NCBI RefSeq assembly: GCF_022662575.1
Contig: NZ_JALBFU010000006.1
Location: 1-50,291 of the forward strand
Source of the DNA: Luteimonas aquatica
Lineage (GTDB): Bacteria > Pseudomonadota > Gammaproteobacteria > Xanthomonadales > Xanthomonadaceae
Direction: 5' to 3'
DNA: 50,291 bases
The position numbers were made by a program, and so were the translations under genes. Below the pieces are notes generated by a model that made no database searches, was not told the origin of the DNA, and saw only the letters and a program-made list of their open reading frames with translations. This document shows positions 18,945-27,889 of the stretch, in pieces. The first letter of the stretch is position 1, and the number at the start of each line of letters is the position of its first letter.

Positions 18945-19571
18945 TCAGCCGCGCTGCTGGGCCGCCAGGCGCAGGCCCAGCGCGACGAACACCGTGCCGG
19001 TCAGGCGATGCCGCCACCGGCCGCCGCCGCGCAGGCGCCGGCCGAAACGGCCGACCAGGAAGCTCAGCGCCACGTCGTTGGCGAAGCCGACCAGCGCCAG
19101 CAGCGCGCCCAGCACCAGGAACTGCAGCCAGACCATGCCGCGCTCGGGATGCACGAACTGCGGCAGGAACGCCACGAAGAACAGCGCGACCTTGGGATTG
19201 AGCAGGCCGGTCATCACCGAGCGCATCCACAGCCCGCGCATCGGCGCCGGCGCCGCGCCCGCCGCGTCCTGCGCGACGGAGCCGCCGCGCCAGGCCTTGA
19301 TCCCCAGCCAGATCAGGTAGGCGGCGCCGCAGTACTTGATCGTCTCGAAGGCCAGCGCCGAGGCGGCCAGCAGCGCCGACAGGCCCAGCCCGGCCGCCAG
19401 GGCATGCAGCAAGGTGGCCGTCTCCAGCCCGAGGCCGGCCCGGACCCCGCGGCGCATGCCGCCCGCGGCCGCGTTCACCGCGATCCAGGCGGTCCCGGGG
19501 CCTGGCATCAGCACCAGCGCGACCGCCGAGACGAGGTAGGCCAGCACGGTCTGCGGTTCGAACAAGAGCAT
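18945..19571 (-). CDS. LysE/RhtB family amino-acid exporter
   Basis: 208 aa membrane protein. The N-terminal YLVSAVALVLMPGPGTAWIA carries the PGPG motif of LysE/RhtB transporters; the region GAAYLIWLGIKAWR and MTGLLNPKVALFFVAFLPQF are also family hallmarks. Six membrane segments are expected. ATG 19571 has GGAG 8 bases upstream. Substrate (threonine, homoserine, lysine or other) cannot be assigned. It interrupts the phosphate genes on the opposite strand and is divergent from the second pstS. Confidence 0.92.
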   Translation of the reverse strand: MLLFEPQTVLAYLVSAVALVLMPGPGTAWIAVNAAAGGMRRGVRAGLGLETATLLHALAAGLGLSALLAASALAFETIKYCGAAYLIWLGIKAWRGGSVAQDAAGAAPAPMRGLWMRSVMTGLLNPKVALFFVAFLPQFVHPERGMVWLQFLVLGALLALVGFANDVALSFLVGRFGRRLRGGGRWRHRLTGTVFVALGLRLAAQQRG

Positions 19572-19699
19572 GGCGATCTCCGGCGCCGCCGGTCCTGGCG
19601 GGGTTCCAGGCAGTGTGCCGCGTTCTCGTCCCGGCGGCTGCGCCGCGTTGCGGCCGATCTGGCGCCGCGCACGAGCGCTCCGGGTGTCTGCCGTCTCGT

Positions 19700-19728
19700 T
19701 CGTCATTTGTCTGTAACAAAAACATCAT
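19700..19728 (+). promoter_or_regulatory. Candidate Pho box upstream of second pstS
   Basis: TCGTCAT-N4-CTGTAAC-N4-ACATCAT: three half-sites with 11-base spacing, 4-5 matches of 7 each to CTGTCAT. It ends 49 bases before the start codon. Confidence 0.6.
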
Positions 19729-19777
19729 TTCATAGCGACATCCGCCGGCCGCGCGCCGGTTTCTCCTTGGAGCCGCC

Positions 19778-20869
19778 ATGAATCTCGCCCCGGTCCGCCT
19801 GACCGCCCTGACCCTGTCCACCCTGCTCTTCGTCGCGGCCTGCGCGCCGTCCGGCGATCAGGCCCCGGCCGCCAACGGCGGCACGCCCGCCGCGGACGCC
19901 GCGCAGGCCGGCGACAAGGTCGCCGCCGAAATCACCGGCGCCGGCGCGACGTTCATCTACCCGCTGATCTCCAAGTGGTCGGCCGACTACCACAAGACCA
20001 CCAGCAACAAGGTCAATTACCAGTCGATCGGCTCCGGCGGCGGCATCGCGCAAATCAAGGCCGGCACCGTCGACTTCGGCTCCAGCGACAAGCCGCTGCC
20101 CAGCGAGGAGCTGGCAGCCGCGGGCCTGGGCCAGTTCCCCTCCGCCATCGGCGGCGTGGTGCCGGTGGTGAACCTGGAAGGCATCGAGGCCGGCAAGCTG
20201 CGCCTGACCGGCGCGCTGCTCGCCGACATCTTCCTGGGCAAGATCGCCACCTGGAACGACAAGGCCATCGCCGCGGCCAATCCGGGCGTGGCCCTGCCGG
20301 CGACCAAGATCAACATCGTCCACCGCTCCGACGGCTCGGGCACCAGCTTCAACTTCACCAACTACCTGTCCAAGGTCAGCCCGGACTGGAAGACCAAGGT
20401 CGGCGAAGGCACCTCGGTGCAGTGGCCGGGCGGCGTGGGCGGCAAGGGCAACGAGGGCGTGGCCTCCTACGTGCAGCAGATCAAGGGCTCGGTCGGCTAC
20501 GTCGAGCTGGCCTACGCGCTGCAGAACAAGATGACCTTCGTGGCGCTGCAGAACGCGGCCGGCAACTTCGTGCAGCCGAGCGCGGCCTCCTTCTCCGCCG
20601 CCGCGGCCTCGGCCGACTGGAAGAACGCCAAGGACTTCAACCTGGTGATCACCAACGCCGCCGGCGCCGAGGCTTGGCCGATCACCGCCACCAACTTCAT
20701 CCTGATGCACAAGCAGCCGAAGGATCCGGCGCGCTCGAAGCAGGCGCTGGCCTTCTTCAAGTGGGCCTACGAGCAGGGCCAGGAGCAGGCCAGGTCGCTC
20801 GACTACGTGCCGCTGCCGCCGGAGCTGGTGCAGCAGGTCGAAGCGTACTGGGCGTCGGAGATCAAGTGA
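19778..20869 (+). CDS. pstS: Phosphate-binding lipoprotein PstS (second copy)
   Basis: 363 aa. A lipoprotein signal (MNLAPVRLTALTLSTLLFVAAC, lipobox VAAC) is followed by an Ala/Pro linker that tethers the domain to the membrane. The binding domain repeats the PstS motifs: TGAGATFIYPLISKWSADY, SIGSGGGIAQIKAG, FGSSDKPL and HRSDGSGTSFNF. It heads the pstCAB-phoU run. Compared with the first PstS the difference is mainly the lipid anchor and linker. RBS TTGGAG precedes the ATG. Confidence 0.95.
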   Translation: MNLAPVRLTALTLSTLLFVAACAPSGDQAPAANGGTPAADAAQAGDKVAAEITGAGATFIYPLISKWSADYHKTTSNKVNYQSIGSGGGIAQIKAGTVDFGSSDKPLPSEELAAAGLGQFPSAIGGVVPVVNLEGIEAGKLRLTGALLADIFLGKIATWNDKAIAAANPGVALPATKINIVHRSDGSGTSFNFTNYLSKVSPDWKTKVGEGTSVQWPGGVGGKGNEGVASYVQQIKGSVGYVELAYALQNKMTFVALQNAAGNFVQPSAASFSAAAASADWKNAKDFNLVITNAAGAEAWPITATNFILMHKQPKDPARSKQALAFFKWAYEQGQEQARSLDYVPLPPELVQQVEAYWASEIK

Positions 20870-20870
20870 C

Positions 20871-20986
20871 GATCCGCCGCGCCCGCCAAGCGGGCGCGCG
20901 GATCGTCATCCCTGCGCAAGCAGGGATCCAGCGACTTTGTTTCAAGCGACGAAAGACATTGGATTCCCGCTTGCGCAGGAACGACG
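20871..20986. repeat. Hairpin plus REP pair between pstS and pstC
   Basis: The gap starts with a 15-bp stem with one bulge (20871-20904, GATCCGC...GCGGATC), then two inverted copies of a Xanthomonadaceae-type REP: arm 1 at 20904-20930 (CGTCATCCCTGCGCAAGC) and arm 2 at 20960-20986 (its near reverse complement). This would attenuate or process the transcript so that PstS exceeds PstCAB. Confidence 0.78.
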
Positions 20987-20996
20987 AGCAGAGCTC

Positions 20997-21968
20997 ATGA
21001 ACGCCACCAGCCTACCCGCATCGGTCGCGCCCACCGGGCGCGACATCCGCGACGCGCGCAACGACCGGTTCTTCCGCTACGCGCTCACCGCGGCCGTGGT
21101 CTTCGTCCTGGTGGCGCTGGCCAGCGCCGCGCTGTCGATGCTGTGGGGCGGCCGCGAGGTACTCGCGCACGAGGGACTGCGCTTCTTCTACTCCTCCGAG
21201 TGGAACCCGGTGGAGAACAAGTACGGGGCGCTGGCGCCGATCTACGGCACCATCGTCACCGCGATCATCGCCATGCTGATCGGCGTGCCGATCAGCTTCG
21301 GCATCGCCCTGTTCCTCACCGAAGTGGCGCCGCGCTGGCTGCGCGGGCCGGTCGGCACCGCGATCGAGCTGCTCGCCGGCATCCCCTCGATCATCTACGG
21401 CATGTGGGGCCTGTTCGTGCTGGTGCCGGTGATGACCGAGTACGTCACGCCCTGGCTCAACGACAACCTCGGCACGCTGCCTTTGGTCGGCCGGCTGTTC
21501 CAGGGCCCGCCGCTGGGCATCGGCATCCTCACCGCCGGCTTCGTGCTGGCGATCATGGTGATCCCCTTCATCAGCTCGGTGATGCGCGAGGTGTTCCTCA
21601 CCGTGCCGACGCGGCTGAAGGAATCGGCCTACGCGCTGGGCTCCACGCGCTGGGAAGTGAGCTGGGACATCGTCCTGCCCTACACCCGCTCGGCGGTGAT
21701 CGGCGGCATCTTCCTGGGCCTGGGCCGCGCGCTCGGCGAGACCATGGCGGTGGCCTTCGTGGTCGGCAACTCGGTGTCGCTGTCGGCCTCGCTGCTCGAG
21801 CCGGGCACGACCATCGCCGCGCTGATCGCCAACGACTTCGGCGAGGCTACCCAGACCTACCGCTCGGCCCTGCTGCTGCTCGGCTTCGTGCTGTTCATCG
21901 TCACCTTCGTGGTGCTGGCCATCGCCCGCTTCATGCTCCTGCAGCTCGCGCGCAAGGAGGGCAACTGA
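20997..21968 (+). CDS. pstC: Phosphate ABC transporter permease PstC
   Basis: 323 aa from ATG 20997; an upstream in-frame ATG (20937) lies inside the REP element and was rejected. Six membrane segments are expected, the first at about residues 30-52. The permease EAA-type loop LKESAYALGSTRWEVSWDIVLPYTRSAVIGG contacts PstB. PAPIYGTIVTAIIAMLIGVPISFGIA and ELLAGIPSIIYGMWGLFVL are PstC hallmarks. Works with PstA in the inner membrane to import phosphate. Confidence 0.95.
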   Translation: MNATSLPASVAPTGRDIRDARNDRFFRYALTAAVVFVLVALASAALSMLWGGREVLAHEGLRFFYSSEWNPVENKYGALAPIYGTIVTAIIAMLIGVPISFGIALFLTEVAPRWLRGPVGTAIELLAGIPSIIYGMWGLFVLVPVMTEYVTPWLNDNLGTLPLVGRLFQGPPLGIGILTAGFVLAIMVIPFISSVMREVFLTVPTRLKESAYALGSTRWEVSWDIVLPYTRSAVIGGIFLGLGRALGETMAVAFVVGNSVSLSASLLEPGTTIAALIANDFGEATQTYRSALLLLGFVLFIVTFVVLAIARFMLLQLARKEGN

Positions 21969-21970
21969 TC

Positions 21971-22849
21971 ATGGATACCGCAGCGCAACGCTACGCCGAC
22001 AGGCTCTACGGCCGCCGCAAGCTGCTCAACGGCGTCGCCCTGGCGATGTCCTGCGTGGCGGCGGCATTCGGCCTGCTGTTCCTGGCCTGGATCCTCTGGA
22101 CCCTGGTCTCGCGCGGCATCCAGGGCATCAACTGGTCGCTGTTCACGCAGATCACGCCGCCGCCGATGGAGGAAGGCGGCCTGATGAACGCCTTCAAGGG
22201 CTCGCTGCTGATGTGCGCGATGGGCGTGCTGATCGGCACGCCGCTGGGCATCGCCGCCGGCACCTGGCTGGCCGAGTACGGCAACGCCCGCAAGCTCGGC
22301 ACCGTGGTGCGCTTCGTCAACGACATCCTGCTCTCGGCGCCGTCGATCGTGCTCGGCCTGTTCGTCTACACCCTGGTGGTGATGCAGCTGGCCGGCGGCG
22401 ACTTCTCGGCGCTGGCCGGCGCGATCGCCCTGGCCTTCATCGTGCTGCCGGTGGTGGTGCGCACCACCGACGAGATGCTGCGCCTGGTGCCGGCGCAGAT
22501 GCGCGAGGCCGCGCTTTCGCTGGGCGTGCCGCAGTGGAAGGTGATCGTCCAGGTGCTGTACCGCAGCGCCTCGGCCGGCATCGTCACCGGCATCCTGCTG
22601 GCGCTGGCGCGCATCAGCGGCGAGACCGCGCCGCTGCTGTTCACCGCGTTCGGCAACCTGTACGACAGCAACAACATCCTCAAGCCGATGGCCAGCGTGC
22701 CGGTGGTGATGTACCAGTTCGCCGGCAGCCCCTACGACAACTGGCGCACCCTGGCCTGGGCCGGCGCGCTGGTGCTCACCCTGTTCGTCCTGGTGGTCAG
22801 CCTTGGGGCGCGCACCCTGCTGCTGCGCAAGCGCATCTCGCATGACTGA
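21971..22849 (+). CDS. pstA: Phosphate ABC transporter permease PstA
   Basis: 292 aa, two bases after the pstC stop. The EAA loop [21 protein letters not shown] and the following [17 protein letters not shown] are PstA signatures; [14 protein letters not shown] is the conserved permease segment. Partner of PstC. The last codons overlap a possible upstream start of pstB. Confidence 0.95.
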   Translation: MDTAAQRYADRLYGRRKLLNGVALAMSCVAAAFGLLFLAWILWTLVSRGIQGINWSLFTQITPPPMEEGGLMNAFKGSLLMCAMGVLIGTPLGIAAGTWLAEYGNARKLGTVVRFVNDILLSAPSIVLGLFVYTLVVMQLAGGDFSALAGAIALAFIVLPVVVRTTDEMLRLVPAQMREAALSLGVPQWKVIVQVLYRSASAGIVTGILLALARISGETAPLLFTAFGNLYDSNNILKPMASVPVVMYQFAGSPYDNWRTLAWAGALVLTLFVLVVSLGARTLLLRKRISHD

Positions 22850-22949
22850 CCTCCAGGCGCATCCGCACAAGCCCGCTCGCCCTCCTGCGGGCCTGCCGGC
22901 ATTCGCTGCAGCCACCGATTCTTCGCCTCCAATCGTCCGGAATCCCTCC

Positions 22950-23783
22950 ATGAACGACGCCCACCACATCGAAGACACCGCGCCGCGCAGGATCGCGACG
23001 CAATCGCGTGCGACCGAGCCGGTGGCGGCGCCGGTGAAGCTCGCCGCGCGCGGTCTGGACTTCTACTACGACAAGTTCCACGCTCTGAAGTCGATCAACC
23101 TGGAGATCCCGGAAAAGCGCGTCACCGCGCTGATCGGCCCCTCCGGCTGCGGCAAGTCGACGCTGCTGCGCATCTTCAACCGCATCTACGCGCTGTATCC
23201 GAAGCTGGCCGCGACCGGCGAGGTGCTGCTGGACGGCGAGAACATCCTTTCGCCGAAGTACCCGATGAACCGGCTGCGCAGCAAGGTCGGCATGGTGTTC
23301 CAGAAGCCGGTGCCGTTTCCGATGACGATCTACGAGAACATCGCCTACGCCATCCGCCATCACGAGAAGCTGTCGAAGTCCGAGATGAACGACCGCGTCG
23401 AGCACGCGCTGCGCCAGGGCGCGCTGTGGGACGAGGTCAAGGACAAGCTCTCGCAGAGCGCGCTCGGCCTCTCCGGCGGCCAGCAGCAGCGCCTGTGCAT
23501 CGCCCGCGCGGTGGCGCTGAAGCCGAGCGTGCTGCTGCTCGACGAGCCGACCTCGGCGCTGGACCCGATCTCCACCAGCCGCATCGAGCAGCTGGTCGAG
23601 GAGCTGAAGGTGGACTACACCATCGCCATCGTCACCCACAACATGCAGCAGGCCGCGCGCGTGTCCGACTTCACCGCCTTCATGTACCTGGGCGACCTGA
23701 TCGAGCACGGCGCCACCGAGACGATCTTCTCCAACCCGACCAAGCAGCAGACCGAAGACTACATCACCGGACGGTTTGGGTGA
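22950..23783 (+). CDS. pstB: Phosphate ABC transporter ATP-binding protein PstB
   Basis: 277 aa from ATG 22950. Walker [10 protein letters not shown], signature [10 protein letters not shown], Walker [13 protein letters not shown] and switch His in [13 protein letters not shown] are intact, and YEALYDKFHAL-type N-terminal sequence ([16 protein letters not shown]) is typical of PstB. An in-frame ATG at 22842 overlapping the pstA stop would add a 36-residue Pro/Ala-rich extension; coupling favours it, family length favours 22950. Confidence 0.94.
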   Translation: MNDAHHIEDTAPRRIATQSRATEPVAAPVKLAARGLDFYYDKFHALKSINLEIPEKRVTALIGPSGCGKSTLLRIFNRIYALYPKLAATGEVLLDGENILSPKYPMNRLRSKVGMVFQKPVPFPMTIYENIAYAIRHHEKLSKSEMNDRVEHALRQGALWDEVKDKLSQSALGLSGGQQQRLCIARAVALKPSVLLLDEPTSALDPISTSRIEQLVEELKVDYTIAIVTHNMQQAARVSDFTAFMYLGDLIEHGATETIFSNPTKQQTEDYITGRFG

Positions 23784-23979
23784 GGGACCGCGCTTGGCCG
23801 ATGCCCTATCGGCATCGGCCGCGGTCCCGAACGCCCGGCCAGGGAAGGCCGGGCCGGACGCCCCGAAGCCAGTGACGTTTCGCCATGGAAGGCGGCAGCG
23901 GTCCTCACGAAGCAGGCTCAGAATCGCACCACGCGCCATAGCCCCGCCCAGCGCCCACGCAACGACTCCGAGAACCCAC

Positions 23980-24684
23980 ATGAACACCCAACCCCACGAT
24001 CACATCGTCAAGAGCTACGACGAGGAGCGCCGCCGCATCCAGAGCGACGTGCTGCGCATGGGCGAGATGGCCACCGCGCAGCTGGAAGCGGCGCTCGACG
24101 TGGTCGAGCGGCGCGACGACCGCGCGGCCGAGCGCATCATCGGCAACGACGAGGAAATCGACACCCTGGAGCGCACCATCAGCCACGACGCCATGACCCT
24201 GGCGCTGCGCGGCCCGCTGGCGCGCGACCTGCGCGAGATCCTCGCCACCCTGCGCATCGTCTCGGACATCGAGCGCATCGGCGACTACGCCGCCAACGTC
24301 GCCAAGCGCTCGATCGCGCTCAACCTGGCGCCGCCGCTGCCGCATACGCGCGGGCTGCATGCGCTCGGTTCGCTGGCCGCGCAGCAGGTGCGCGACGTGC
24401 TGACGGCCTACCGCGAGGGCGATGCCGATGCGGCGCTGAAGGTGCGCACCACCGACGCCCAGCTCGACGCCCAGTACACCGGCCTGTTCCGCGAACTGCT
24501 CACCTACATGATGGAGGACGCGCGCGCCATCACCCCGTGCACGCACCTGCTGTTCATGGCCAAGAACATCGAGCGCATCGGCGACCACGCTACCAATATC
24601 GCCGAGAACATCTGGTTCCAGGTCCACGGCGAGGAGCCGCTTCCGCCGCGCGAGAAGCGCGACGAGACCAACACCGCCGCCTGA
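23980..24684 (+). CDS. phoU: Phosphate signalling regulator PhoU
   Basis: 234 aa, two three-helix repeats with the metal-binding E/DxxxD patterns RIVSDIERIGDYAANVAKR and MAKNIERIGDHATNIAENIW. It links the PstSCAB transporter to the PhoR sensor and represses the Pho regulon when phosphate is ample. A 196-base gap separates it from pstB. phoB/phoR are not in this window. Confidence 0.95.
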   Translation: MNTQPHDHIVKSYDEERRRIQSDVLRMGEMATAQLEAALDVVERRDDRAAERIIGNDEEIDTLERTISHDAMTLALRGPLARDLREILATLRIVSDIERIGDYAANVAKRSIALNLAPPLPHTRGLHALGSLAAQQVRDVLTAYREGDADAALKVRTTDAQLDAQYTGLFRELLTYMMEDARAITPCTHLLFMAKNIERIGDHATNIAENIWFQVHGEEPLPPREKRDETNTAA

Positions 24685-24746
24685 GGTTCCGTCGGCGCTC
24701 CCCGCGCCGGCGCCATGCTGCACCGCAACCTGGGCGCGCCGGCGGC

Positions 24747-24767
24747 GCCCGGGGGCTAAACCCGGGC
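24747..24767 (+). terminator. Possible hairpin terminator after phoU
   Basis: GCCCGGG / CCCGGGC with a 7-base loop, 62 bases after the stop; the tail ATCCTTTCC is only mildly T-rich. The rest of the gap to the sigma factor is GC-rich without an obvious gene. Confidence 0.4.
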
Positions 24768-24876
24768 TGAATCCTTTCCGGCCCCGACCCCGGCCCGGCG
24801 CACCGATCGGCGCCCGGCCGGTCTCCTGTAGGGCGTGTGCGGATGATCGCCATCCGCTACCGTGACCGACAGGACC

Positions 24877-25446
24877 ATGACCGAAACCGCCGACGCCCCC
24901 GGGGACGCCTTCCGCGCGCAACTGCAATCCGCGCGCGCGGGCGACCGCGCCGCATTGGAGCGGGTGCTCGCGCGCTCGCGCCAGGACCTGCGCCGCTACG
25001 CCGAGTACCACTGCGAGATCAACGACGTCGAGGACGCCGTGCAGGAAAGCCTGCTGCTGATCTCGCGCAAGCTCGGCGGCCTGCGCGCCCTCGAGGCCTA
25101 TGCCTCCTGGCTGTTCCGCATCGTCAAGCGCGAGTGCAACCGGCTCAAGCGCGCGCGCCGGCACCTGGTGCTGCTGCCCTCGCTCGAGGAGATCGACGGC
25201 CCGCACTACCCCGCCCCGAGCGGCCTGATCCGGGACGTGGCGGCGGCGCTGTCCGCCCTGCCCGCCCACTACCGCGACATCATCCTGCTGCGCGACCTGG
25301 AAGGCCTGACCGTGGCCGAGATCGCCGCGCAACTTGACCTGCATCCCGAAGCCGCCAAGGCCCGCTTGCATCGCGCACGCAGCCTGGCGCGACAATACCT
25401 GTCCCCCGCACTCGACGTTTCCGAAGTCTTAACCATGGCTGGTTAA
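24877..25446 (+). CDS. ECF-type RNA polymerase sigma factor
   Basis: 189 aa from ATG 24877 (GTG 24862 would add five residues). Region 2 (INDVEDAVQESLLLISRKLGGL ... YASWLFRIVKRECNRLKR) and region 4 (LSALPAHYRDIILLRDLEGLTVAEIAAQLDLHPEAAKARLHRARSLAR) match extracytoplasmic-function sigma factors. No anti-sigma gene follows; the next gene 51 bases away is the EGKCG precursor, so it probably drives that operon, as ECF genes adjoin hvf/buf-type loci elsewhere. A dyad TTAACCA-TGGC-TGGTTAA spans its last codons and stop. Confidence 0.9.
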   Translation: MTETADAPGDAFRAQLQSARAGDRAALERVLARSRQDLRRYAEYHCEINDVEDAVQESLLLISRKLGGLRALEAYASWLFRIVKRECNRLKRARRHLVLLPSLEEIDGPHYPAPSGLIRDVAAALSALPAHYRDIILLRDLEGLTVAEIAAQLDLHPEAAKARLHRARSLARQYLSPALDVSEVLTMAG

Positions 25447-25497
25447 CACTCACCACCCCTTGCGGGCCCCGCCCGTAACCATCAGGAGAGAGCCAAG

Positions 25498-25983
25498 ATG
25501 TCCAACACCAAGAAGCCCGTCGCCCTCGCCATCGGCGCCACCCTCGCCGGCGGCCTGATGCTGTCCGGCTCCGCCTTCGCCTCCACCCAGCTCGCGCAGG
25601 GCTATCTGCTCGGCGCGCAGGAAGCCGCCGCCGCCGACAAGGCGAAGGAAGCCTCCTGCGGCGCGGACAAGGCGAAGGAAGGCAGCTGCGGCGGCGACAA
25701 GAAGGCCGAGGGCAAGTGCGGCGAAGGCAAGTGCGGCATCGCGAAGATGGACGCCGACAAGGACGGCAAGGTCTCGCGCGCCGAGTTCGACGCCGCGCAT
25801 CCCGGCAAGGAGTCGAAGTTCGACGGCATCGACACCAACAAGGACGGCTTCATCGACGAAGCCGAAGGCAAGGCCCACCAGGAGGGCAAGTGCGGCGAAG
25901 GCAAGTGCGGCGCCGACAAGAAGGCCGCTGCCAAGGGCGCCGAAGGCAAGTGCGGCGAGGGCAAGTGCGGCGGCTCGGCCTGA
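25498..25983 (+). CDS. hvfA: HvfA-like RiPP precursor with six EGKCG motifs and two EF-hands
   Basis: 161 aa with a signal peptide (first 28 residues, ending SAFA-ST). Eight Cys: C54 and C64 in EASCG/EGSCG, and six in EGKCG motifs at 71-75, 76-80, 129-133, 134-138, 149-153 and 154-158. Between the first pair and the rest sit two perfect 12-residue EF-hand calcium loops (85-96, D-x-D-x-D-G; 112-123, D-x-N-x-D-G). Established: in Haemophilus HvfA, EGKCG Cys residues are converted by HvfBC into oxazolone/thioamide pairs that bind copper. Here the same chemistry is inferred; the EF-hand insert is unusual. RBS AGGAGAG. Confidence 0.9.
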   Translation: MSNTKKPVALAIGATLAGGLMLSGSAFASTQLAQGYLLGAQEAAAADKAKEASCGADKAKEGSCGGDKKAEGKCGEGKCGIAKMDADKDGKVSRAEFDAAHPGKESKFDGIDTNKDGFIDEAEGKAHQEGKCGEGKCGADKKAAAKGAEGKCGEGKCGGSA

Positions 25984-26000
25984 GCCAGCGCGTCGACCGC

Positions 26001-26028
26001 AACCCGCGCGCTCCGGCGCGCGGGTTTT
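26001..26028 (+). terminator. Intrinsic terminator between precursor and modification genes
   Basis: 11-bp stem AACCCGCGCGC / GCGCGCGGGTT, loop TCCG, then four T. It sits 17 bases after the precursor stop and 16 bases before the hvfB start, so partial readthrough would keep enzymes well below precursor level. Confidence 0.85.
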
Positions 26029-26044
26029 GCTTGGAAACGGCACC

Positions 26045-26920
26045 GTGGCACTGACCGAAACCAGCGTCGGCCTGGGACTGCGGCGCTCGCTGCTCGAGGC
26101 CCTGCTCACCGCCGCGCCCGGCACGTTCGATTTCCTGGAAGCCGCGCCGGAGAACTGGATCGGCGTCGGCGGCGCCCTGGGCGAGCGCTTCGCCGAACTG
26201 GTCGCGCGCCATCCGCTGGTCTGCCACGGGCTGTCGCTCTCCGTCGGCGGCCCGGCGCCGCTGGACGAGACCTTCCTGCGCAAGGTGCGGCGTTTCCTGG
26301 ACACCCATGCGGCCGCGATCTACAGCGAGCACCTGAGCGCCTGCGGCGACAGCCACGGCCAGCTCTACGACCTGCTGCCGCTGCCCTTCACCGAGGAGGC
26401 GGTGGCGCACGTGGCCGCGCGCATCCGCCGCACCCAGGACATCCTCGGCCAGCGTATCGCGGTCGAGAACATCTCCTACTACGCCGCGTTGCCTGTAGCA
26501 GACACGCAGCGGGCGATGCCGGAGATCGAGTTCGTCAACGCGGTGCTGGCCGAAGCCGACTGCCAGCTGCTGCTGGACGTCAACAACATCGTCGTCAACG
26601 CCACCAACCACCGCTACGACGCCCACGAATTCCTGCGCGCGCTGCCGGGCGAGCGCGTCGCCTATATCCACGTCGCCGGGCATTACGACGAGGCGGAGGA
26701 CCTGAAGGTCGACACGCACGGCGCCGGGGTCAGCGACCCGGTGTGGGCGCTGCTCGCCGAGGCCTACCGCGTGCACGGGCGCAAGCCGACGCTGCTCGAG
26801 CGCGATTTCAATTTCCCGCCCTTCGCCGAGCTGGTCGACGAGCTGGACACCGTGCGCCGCCACCTGGCGCAGGCGCCGGCCGCCGCGCCGCCGCGCGCCC
26901 TGTCCGCGCGCACGGCATGA
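26045..26920 (+). CDS. hvfB: DUF692/MNIO multinuclear iron peptide-modifying oxidase, HvfB/BufB-like
   Basis: 291 aa with GTG start (26045) preceded by GGAAA; an upstream TTG lies in the terminator stem and was rejected. TIM-barrel family DUF692 (MbnB, ChrH, TglH). Visible conserved metal-ligand blocks: [53 protein letters not shown] and LLERDFNFP. Family chemistry: iron-dependent four-electron oxidation of Cys to oxazolone/thioamide or related products. Its substrate should be the precursor at 25498. The stop overlaps the next start (ATGA). Confidence 0.94.
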   Translation: MALTETSVGLGLRRSLLEALLTAAPGTFDFLEAAPENWIGVGGALGERFAELVARHPLVCHGLSLSVGGPAPLDETFLRKVRRFLDTHAAAIYSEHLSACGDSHGQLYDLLPLPFTEEAVAHVAARIRRTQDILGQRIAVENISYYAALPVADTQRAMPEIEFVNAVLAEADCQLLLDVNNIVVNATNHRYDAHEFLRALPGERVAYIHVAGHYDEAEDLKVDTHGAGVSDPVWALLAEAYRVHGRKPTLLERDFNFPPFAELVDELDTVRRHLAQAPAAAPPRALSARTA

Positions 26921-27708
26921 ACGTCCTGCCGCAGCAGCAGGACGCGCTGGCGGCCTACATCCGCGATCCCGACCGCGTACCGCCGCCGCCCGGCATCGAG
27001 CCGCGCAGGCTGAAGATCTATCGCGAGCTGTTCTTCAACAACATCGCCGGCCTGCTCGCCGGCAACTTTCCGGTGCTGCGGCGCATCTACGGCGAGACCG
27101 GATGGACGGGGCTGGTGCGCGCGTTCTACCGCGACCACGGCTGCCGCACGCCGCTGTTCCCCGAGCTGCCGCGGGAATTCCTGCGCTATCTGGAAGCGCG
27201 CGAGGCCGGCACCGCGCCGGCGGACCCGGAACGCGCCGATCCGCCCTGGCTGCGCGAGCTGGCCCATTACGAATGGGTGGAACTGGCGCTGCAGATCAGC
27301 GAGGCCGCCGCCGACATCGCGCACGAGGCCGGGGGCGATCTGCTGGCCGGGCAGCCGGTGCTGTCGCCGCTGGCCTGGCCGCTCGCCTATGCCTGGCCGG
27401 TGAACCGGATCGGTCCCGACCATTTGCCGGACGCGCCGCCGGCGCAGCCCACGCTGCTCTTGCTGCGCCGCGAGCGCGACGGCAAGGTCAGCTTCCACGC
27501 CCTGAGCCCGCTGACCTATCGCCTGCTGCAGCGGCTGGACCTGGAGCCGACGTTGTCCGGCCGCGAGCAGCTGCGCGCGCTCGCCGCGGAGGCCGGCGCG
27601 CAGGACATCGAGGCGTTCGAACGCGAGGGCGCGGCGATGCTGGCGCGGCTGCGGGAAGAAGGCACGGTGCTGGGCACCCGGGTCCATGCCCCGGGCGAAT
27701 CCGAATAG
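26917..27708 (+). CDS. hvfC: DUF2063 partner protein, HvfC/BufC-like
   Basis: 263 aa. The N-terminal DUF2063 block ([10 protein letters not shown] ... [30 protein letters not shown]) is the precursor-recognition partner of DUF692 enzymes, followed by [23 protein letters not shown] and a C-terminal winged-helix-like region. Family role: forms the complex with HvfB and binds the leader. It overlaps hvfB by four bases. The DoxX-like HvfD membrane gene often found next is absent; a REP element and rnt follow. Confidence 0.92.
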   Translation: MNVLPQQQDALAAYIRDPDRVPPPPGIEPRRLKIYRELFFNNIAGLLAGNFPVLRRIYGETGWTGLVRAFYRDHGCRTPLFPELPREFLRYLEAREAGTAPADPERADPPWLRELAHYEWVELALQISEAAADIAHEAGGDLLAGQPVLSPLAWPLAYAWPVNRIGPDHLPDAPPAQPTLLLLRRERDGKVSFHALSPLTYRLLQRLDLEPTLSGREQLRALAAEAGAQDIEAFEREGAAMLARLREEGTVLGTRVHAPGESE

Positions 27709-27727
27709 GCGCCGCCATCCCCGCGAA

Positions 27728-27803
27728 CATCCCTGCGATGGCAGGCCAGCGCCTTGGGCCATCGCATTCGCGCCGCTGGATTCCCGCTTTCGCGGGAATG
27801 ACG
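27728..27803. repeat. REP pair downstream of hvfC
   Basis: A weaker arm (CATCCCTGCGATGGCAGG, 27728-27745) and a perfect hairpin ATTCCCGC-TTTC-GCGGGAAT (27780-27799) ending in GAC. Same family as 20904-20986. Probably the 3' end of the hvf transcript. Confidence 0.75.
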
Positions 27804-27889
27804 GGCAAAACAGGCTTGTCCCGGCCTTCGCGAACGCCGCACATGGCCGCCCCCGCCGATGCGAGGCGAAGCTTTGGTAGGCTTGCCGC

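Noticed and set aside
20937..20996. Upstream ATG for pstC
   Set aside because: It lies within the REP element and adds residues absent from the PstC family.
25720..25980. Repeated GGCGAAGGCAAGTGCGGC units considered as a CRISPR-like or non-coding repeat
   Set aside because: They are in frame and encode the EGKCG motifs of the precursor; no spacer structure and no cas genes.
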